Origin: Candidatus Brocadiaceae bacterium
GTDB taxonomy: Bacteria > Planctomycetota > MHYJ01 > JACQXL01 > CAKKQI01
Assembly (NCBI GenBank): GCA_919901895.1
Contig: CAKKQI010000354.1
Location: 1 to 7,884, forward strand
DNA: 7,884 nucleotides
Reading direction: 5' to 3'
A model generated the notes under the pieces. It made no database searches. It was not told the origin of the DNA and worked only from the letters and a program-made list of their open reading frames with translations. Position numbers and translations under genes: made by a program. This document shows positions 6,236 through 7,884 of the stretch, piece after piece; positions within the stretch are counted from its first letter, which is position 1; each line of letters starts with the position of its first letter.

Positions 6236-7132
6236 ATGCTCGGACTTCAAAGAACCTATTTACTCATAACGGTTTTGTTTTTTTTTGTAATATTACCATC
6301 CCTCCCCGAAAGGTCGGGTCCGCCTAAGACGGATCGCTTATCCCTAATGACTCACTATTTAACGTTGGGATCGCTCAACCTATTACTTAACGGGGCAGTT
6401 GATAAAGCAATTCCTGATAAACCAGTCCAAAAACCTGAACGGGCGATTCCTTTAGGCGTCGGCCAATGGGTTAAATACCAGGTCAAACGCTACGAGAAAG
6501 ACAAACCGGAAGATTATCCTACCGCCGTTTCCGATGCGGAATTAAAACTCAGCATCGTTGACAAAACCACCCTTTATGAAAAAGAACTTTACTGGGTGGA
6601 AATAGTCCTTAATGAAAATAAGGAACCTCAACGCCTGATTAAATTTTTAATCAATAAACAGGGCTCGCCGCAACCGGAAAAATTGATTCTGAAATACGGT
6701 AATCTCCAGCCGGTCGAAATCAACCTGCGCATCTGGGAAGTCAAAACCAGGGTTAACCGCGAGATTCTTTTTGAAGAAATAATCCACAATCTTAACATCA
6801 TTCCTTTCACCCGGGTGATTAACCCGGAAGACAAAATCGGCGAAGAACAAATCCCGGTGAATATCGCCGGTCAAGAAAATTTCCTGAATTGCCTTAAAGT
6901 CTCGTTTGCCGAGCCCAAGTATAACCCCTTCGGCAAGCTCAGGGCGGTGAGCCCAGCCGAACCGCTGACCGGCGCCATCTGGTATTCAGACCAAGTCCCG
7001 TTAGCCGGACTGGTTAAGTTTTTTTTCATTGAAGACAAATATCGGACCATGATTTTTTTAAGCGGTTATGATACCACAACCGGACGGTCGTTGATTAATG
7101 ACGAAGAAATATTACCGCTGGATTTTAAGTAA
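6236..7132 (+). CDS. Exported protein of unknown function
   Basis: I do not recognise a characterised family. The 298-residue protein starts MLGLQRTYLLITVLFFFVIL, a basic residue followed by a hydrophobic core, so it is probably exported or anchored by this segment. A cysteine-containing lipobox is not visible. The remainder has no further membrane span and alternates strand-like stretches (GVGQWVKYQVKRY 74-86, LYWVEIVLNE 118-127, GAIWYSDQVPLAGLVKFFF 246-264), suggesting a periplasmic or surface beta-rich domain. The IWYSDQVPLAGLVKF end loosely recalls lipoprotein-carrier-like or DUF3108-like beta proteins, which is weak evidence. Two palindromic elements are translated in frame: residues 24-35 just after the signal segment (6305-6340) and residues 232-242 (6929-6961). 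No Shine-Dalgarno site precedes the ATG, and a promoter-like pair ends 10 nt upstream. A start at Met38 is possible but would lose the signal peptide. The gene is real on frame length; its function is unknown. Confidence 0.8.
   Translation: MLGLQRTYLLITVLFFFVILPSLPERSGPPKTDRLSLMTHYLTLGSLNLLLNGAVDKAIPDKPVQKPERAIPLGVGQWVKYQVKRYEKDKPEDYPTAVSDAELKLSIVDKTTLYEKELYWVEIVLNENKEPQRLIKFLINKQGSPQPEKLILKYGNLQPVEINLRIWEVKTRVNREILFEEIIHNLNIIPFTRVINPEDKIGEEQIPVNIAGQENFLNCLKVSFAEPKYNPFGKLRAVSPAEPLTGAIWYSDQVPLAGLVKFFFIEDKYRTMIFLSGYDTTTGRSLINDEEILPLDFK
6305..6340. repeat. Tandem hairpins / palindromic element within the exported-protein gene (N-terminal)
   Basis: CCCGA (6305-6309), AAGG, TCGGG (6314-6318) forms one hairpin. 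TCCGCC (6319-6324), TAA, GACGGA (6328-6333) forms a second with one mismatch. The reverse complement of 6319-6340 matches the intergenic palindrome at 7191-7212 in 17 of 22 positions by my count. It encodes the PERSGPPKTDRL stretch directly after the signal segment. Confidence 0.55.
6929..6961. repeat. In-frame 33-nt palindromic repeat within the exported-protein gene
   Basis: TTCGGC (6929-6934) pairs with GCCGAA (6956-6961), and GCTCA (6937-6941) with TGAGC (6948-6952). A small internal loop separates the two stems, and the terminal loop is GGGCGG. The element is exactly 11 codons (FGKLRAVSPAE, residues 232-242). From memory it resembles a palindromic repeat common in many environmental bacterial genomes, with arms like TTCGACAGGCTCA and TGAGCCTGTCGAA; this was not checked. 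Confidence 0.65.
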
Positions 7133-7151
7133 AAATAAACTTCTTAGGCAA

Positions 7152-7171
7152 CTCAACTCTTTAGAGTTGAG
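7152..7171. repeat. Perfect 9-bp inverted repeat downstream of the exported-protein gene
   Basis: CTCAACTCT (7152-7160), TT, AGAGTTGAG (7163-7171). It lies 20 nt after the stop of the upstream gene. No T-run follows on the plus strand, so it is not a standard intrinsic terminator. It adjoins the larger palindrome at 7176-7221 and may be part of the same element. Confidence 0.6.
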
Positions 7172-7175
7172 GAAA

Positions 7176-7221
7176 TCAAAACTATCACCAAAGGCGATCC
7201 GCCTATGGCGGAAAGTTTTGA
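7176..7221. repeat. Nested palindromic element in the intergenic region
   Basis: The outer arms TCAAAACT (7176-7183) and AGTTTTGA (7214-7221) are perfect reverse complements. Inside, TCCGCC (7198-7203), TAT, GGCGGA (7207-7212) makes a perfect inner hairpin. The stretch 7191-7212 is related to the reverse complement of 6319-6340. It ends 17 nt before the next start codon. It fits a small non-autonomous palindromic repeat; an effect on mRNA stability is possible but not shown. Confidence 0.65.
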
Positions 7222-7238
7222 GTTACAGCAGAATCCAA

Positions 7239-7884
7239 ATGAAACTTAATCAGGTTGTATTCTTATTAATTATTTTAAGTGCGTCTTCATCAGCCTGGAG
7301 CGAAACGATTGAGGTTATCTACCGCTGGCAAGAGCCGTTAAGTTCGGTTGATTCGATCGTTTACCAGCGGTTACAAAAAACCGCCGCTGATACCCGCTGG
7401 GCTGATTATTATTACGCAATGTATGCCCGGGGGAAGGAAGACATCACCATCAGCCGCACCCCGAACCAGTTCAACCAGTTATGGATTCCCAAGCAAATCT
7501 TGCTGGATAAGAAAGAAATCAGTTACCAGGAATATCTTAAACTGATAGAACAGGGTGTGACCGGCCAGTATGCGCTTATTTATTATCAGGAAACACCGCA
7601 GGGTTTATTGAAATTAGGCGAACAACCGGCCGGCTTAAAACCGTATCGGCCCGAGGTGGTTTTTGTCCAGACGGTTGGTTCTGAAATCGGCAAAAAAAGT
7701 TCCAAAACGCTTTTATACGCCGGCGGCGTGCTTCTGCCGGCCGTCGCCGTAATTTTGCGTTCGCAAAAAGAATCGGAAGTGCCTAACGTTATCCCCACGG
7801 CCGGGTTCTCCGTCATACCGCAGACCGGAACGCTGAGCAGTAATTTTTATTTTGATGCTTCATCTTCCAACGACCCGCACGAAC
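7239..7884 (+). CDS. Exported protein with a PKD-like domain starting at the window edge (partial)
   Basis: The frame is open from the ATG at 7239 through 215 codons to the window end, so the C-terminus is missing. The N-terminus MKLNQVVFLLIILSASSSAW is a clear Sec signal peptide, with likely cleavage near residues 19-22. The mature part (about 22-150) is rich in tyrosine and tryptophan (RWADYYYAMYARG, YALIYYQETPQG) and is not a family I recognise. A hydrophobic stretch LLYAGGVLLPAVAVIL (158-173) followed by RSQKE could be a membrane span or a linker. From about residue 189, GFSVIPQTGTLSSNFYFDAS with SSNDP closely fits the start of a PKD (polycystic kidney disease) Ig-like domain, in which F-x-V-x-P and FDAS-S-D are typical. 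PKD domains are extracellular binding or spacer modules. No Shine-Dalgarno site or promoter is clear; the nested palindrome ends 17 nt upstream. Expression could depend on the preceding gene. Confidence 0.8.
   Translation, partial: MKLNQVVFLLIILSASSSAWSETIEVIYRWQEPLSSVDSIVYQRLQKTAADTRWADYYYAMYARGKEDITISRTPNQFNQLWIPKQILLDKKEISYQEYLKLIEQGVTGQYALIYYQETPQGLLKLGEQPAGLKPYRPEVVFVQTVGSEIGKKSSKTLLYAGGVLLPAVAVILRSQKESEVPNVIPTAGFSVIPQTGTLSSNFYFDASSSNDPHE

Noticed and set aside
6809..6818. CACCCGGGTG palindrome in the exported-protein gene
   Set aside because: It is only 10 bases, lies within ordinary codons and has no related copy nearby. It is likely chance.
7152..7171. Intrinsic terminator after the exported-protein gene
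   Set aside because: The stem is perfect but no T-run follows on the plus strand, and on the minus strand the T-rich stretch is more than 10 nt away. It is kept as a repeat only.
7348..7545. Plus-strand open frame of 65 codons
   Set aside because: It overlaps the exported PKD-like protein in another frame. The longer frame from 7239 has a proper signal peptide and runs to the window end.
7586..7816. Minus-strand open frame of 76 codons
   Set aside because: It is antisense to the partial PKD-domain gene and shows no domain, signal or ribosome binding site.
1..7884. CRISPR array, tRNA/rRNA gene, insertion sequence or riboswitch
   Set aside because: No regularly spaced repeats, no tRNA-like cloverleaf, no transposase frame and no long structured leader were seen. 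The spaces between genes are all under 150 bases.

Overview
The window looks like a housekeeping stretch from a Gram-negative (diderm) bacterium of moderate G+C. A Lol-type lipoprotein-export ABC pair, two exported proteins with signal peptides and an aerobic-style L-aspartate oxidase support this. The sequence alone does not fix the phylum. Weak Shine-Dalgarno use, palindromic repeats inside genes and an unusual gene order would suit an uncultivated candidate-phylum genome, but that is inference.

Layout. Bases 1-222 (minus) hold the N-terminal part of a TIM-barrel sugar isomerase/epimerase-like protein, truncated by the window edge. A divergent promoter region (223-368) separates it from a plus-strand cluster. 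The cluster runs lysS (lysyl-tRNA synthetase), a LolC/LolE-type permease, a LolD-type ATPase, nadB (L-aspartate oxidase) and trmD (tRNA m1G37 methyltransferase). From the permease to trmD the genes overlap or nearly touch (8-nt overlap, 3-nt gap, 7-nt overlap), so they form one tight operon. lysS lies 110 nt upstream and may be co-transcribed. After trmD, a promoter-like sequence precedes an exported protein of unknown function (6236-7132). A composite palindromic repeat follows, then a second exported protein that runs off the right edge and starts a PKD-like domain (7239-7884).

How the genes relate. lysS and trmD serve translation, nadB makes iminoaspartate for NAD synthesis, and the permease and ATPase together would extract lipoproteins from the inner membrane. 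No common pathway links them, and the usual partners (nadA/nadC for nadB, rimM/rplS for trmD) are not in the window.

No wholly new multi-gene system is evident. The most interesting structure is non-coding. (1) Inverted repeats of an AAATTT type abut or include the start codons of lysS, the permease gene and trmD. (2) Small palindromic elements have been absorbed in frame into coding sequence: the 3' end of lysS and two sites in the 6236-7132 gene. One of these has a related copy, in opposite orientation, in the intergenic region at 7191-7212. No tRNA, rRNA, CRISPR array, insertion sequence or convincing intrinsic terminator was seen. No gene-free stretch exceeds 300 bases.
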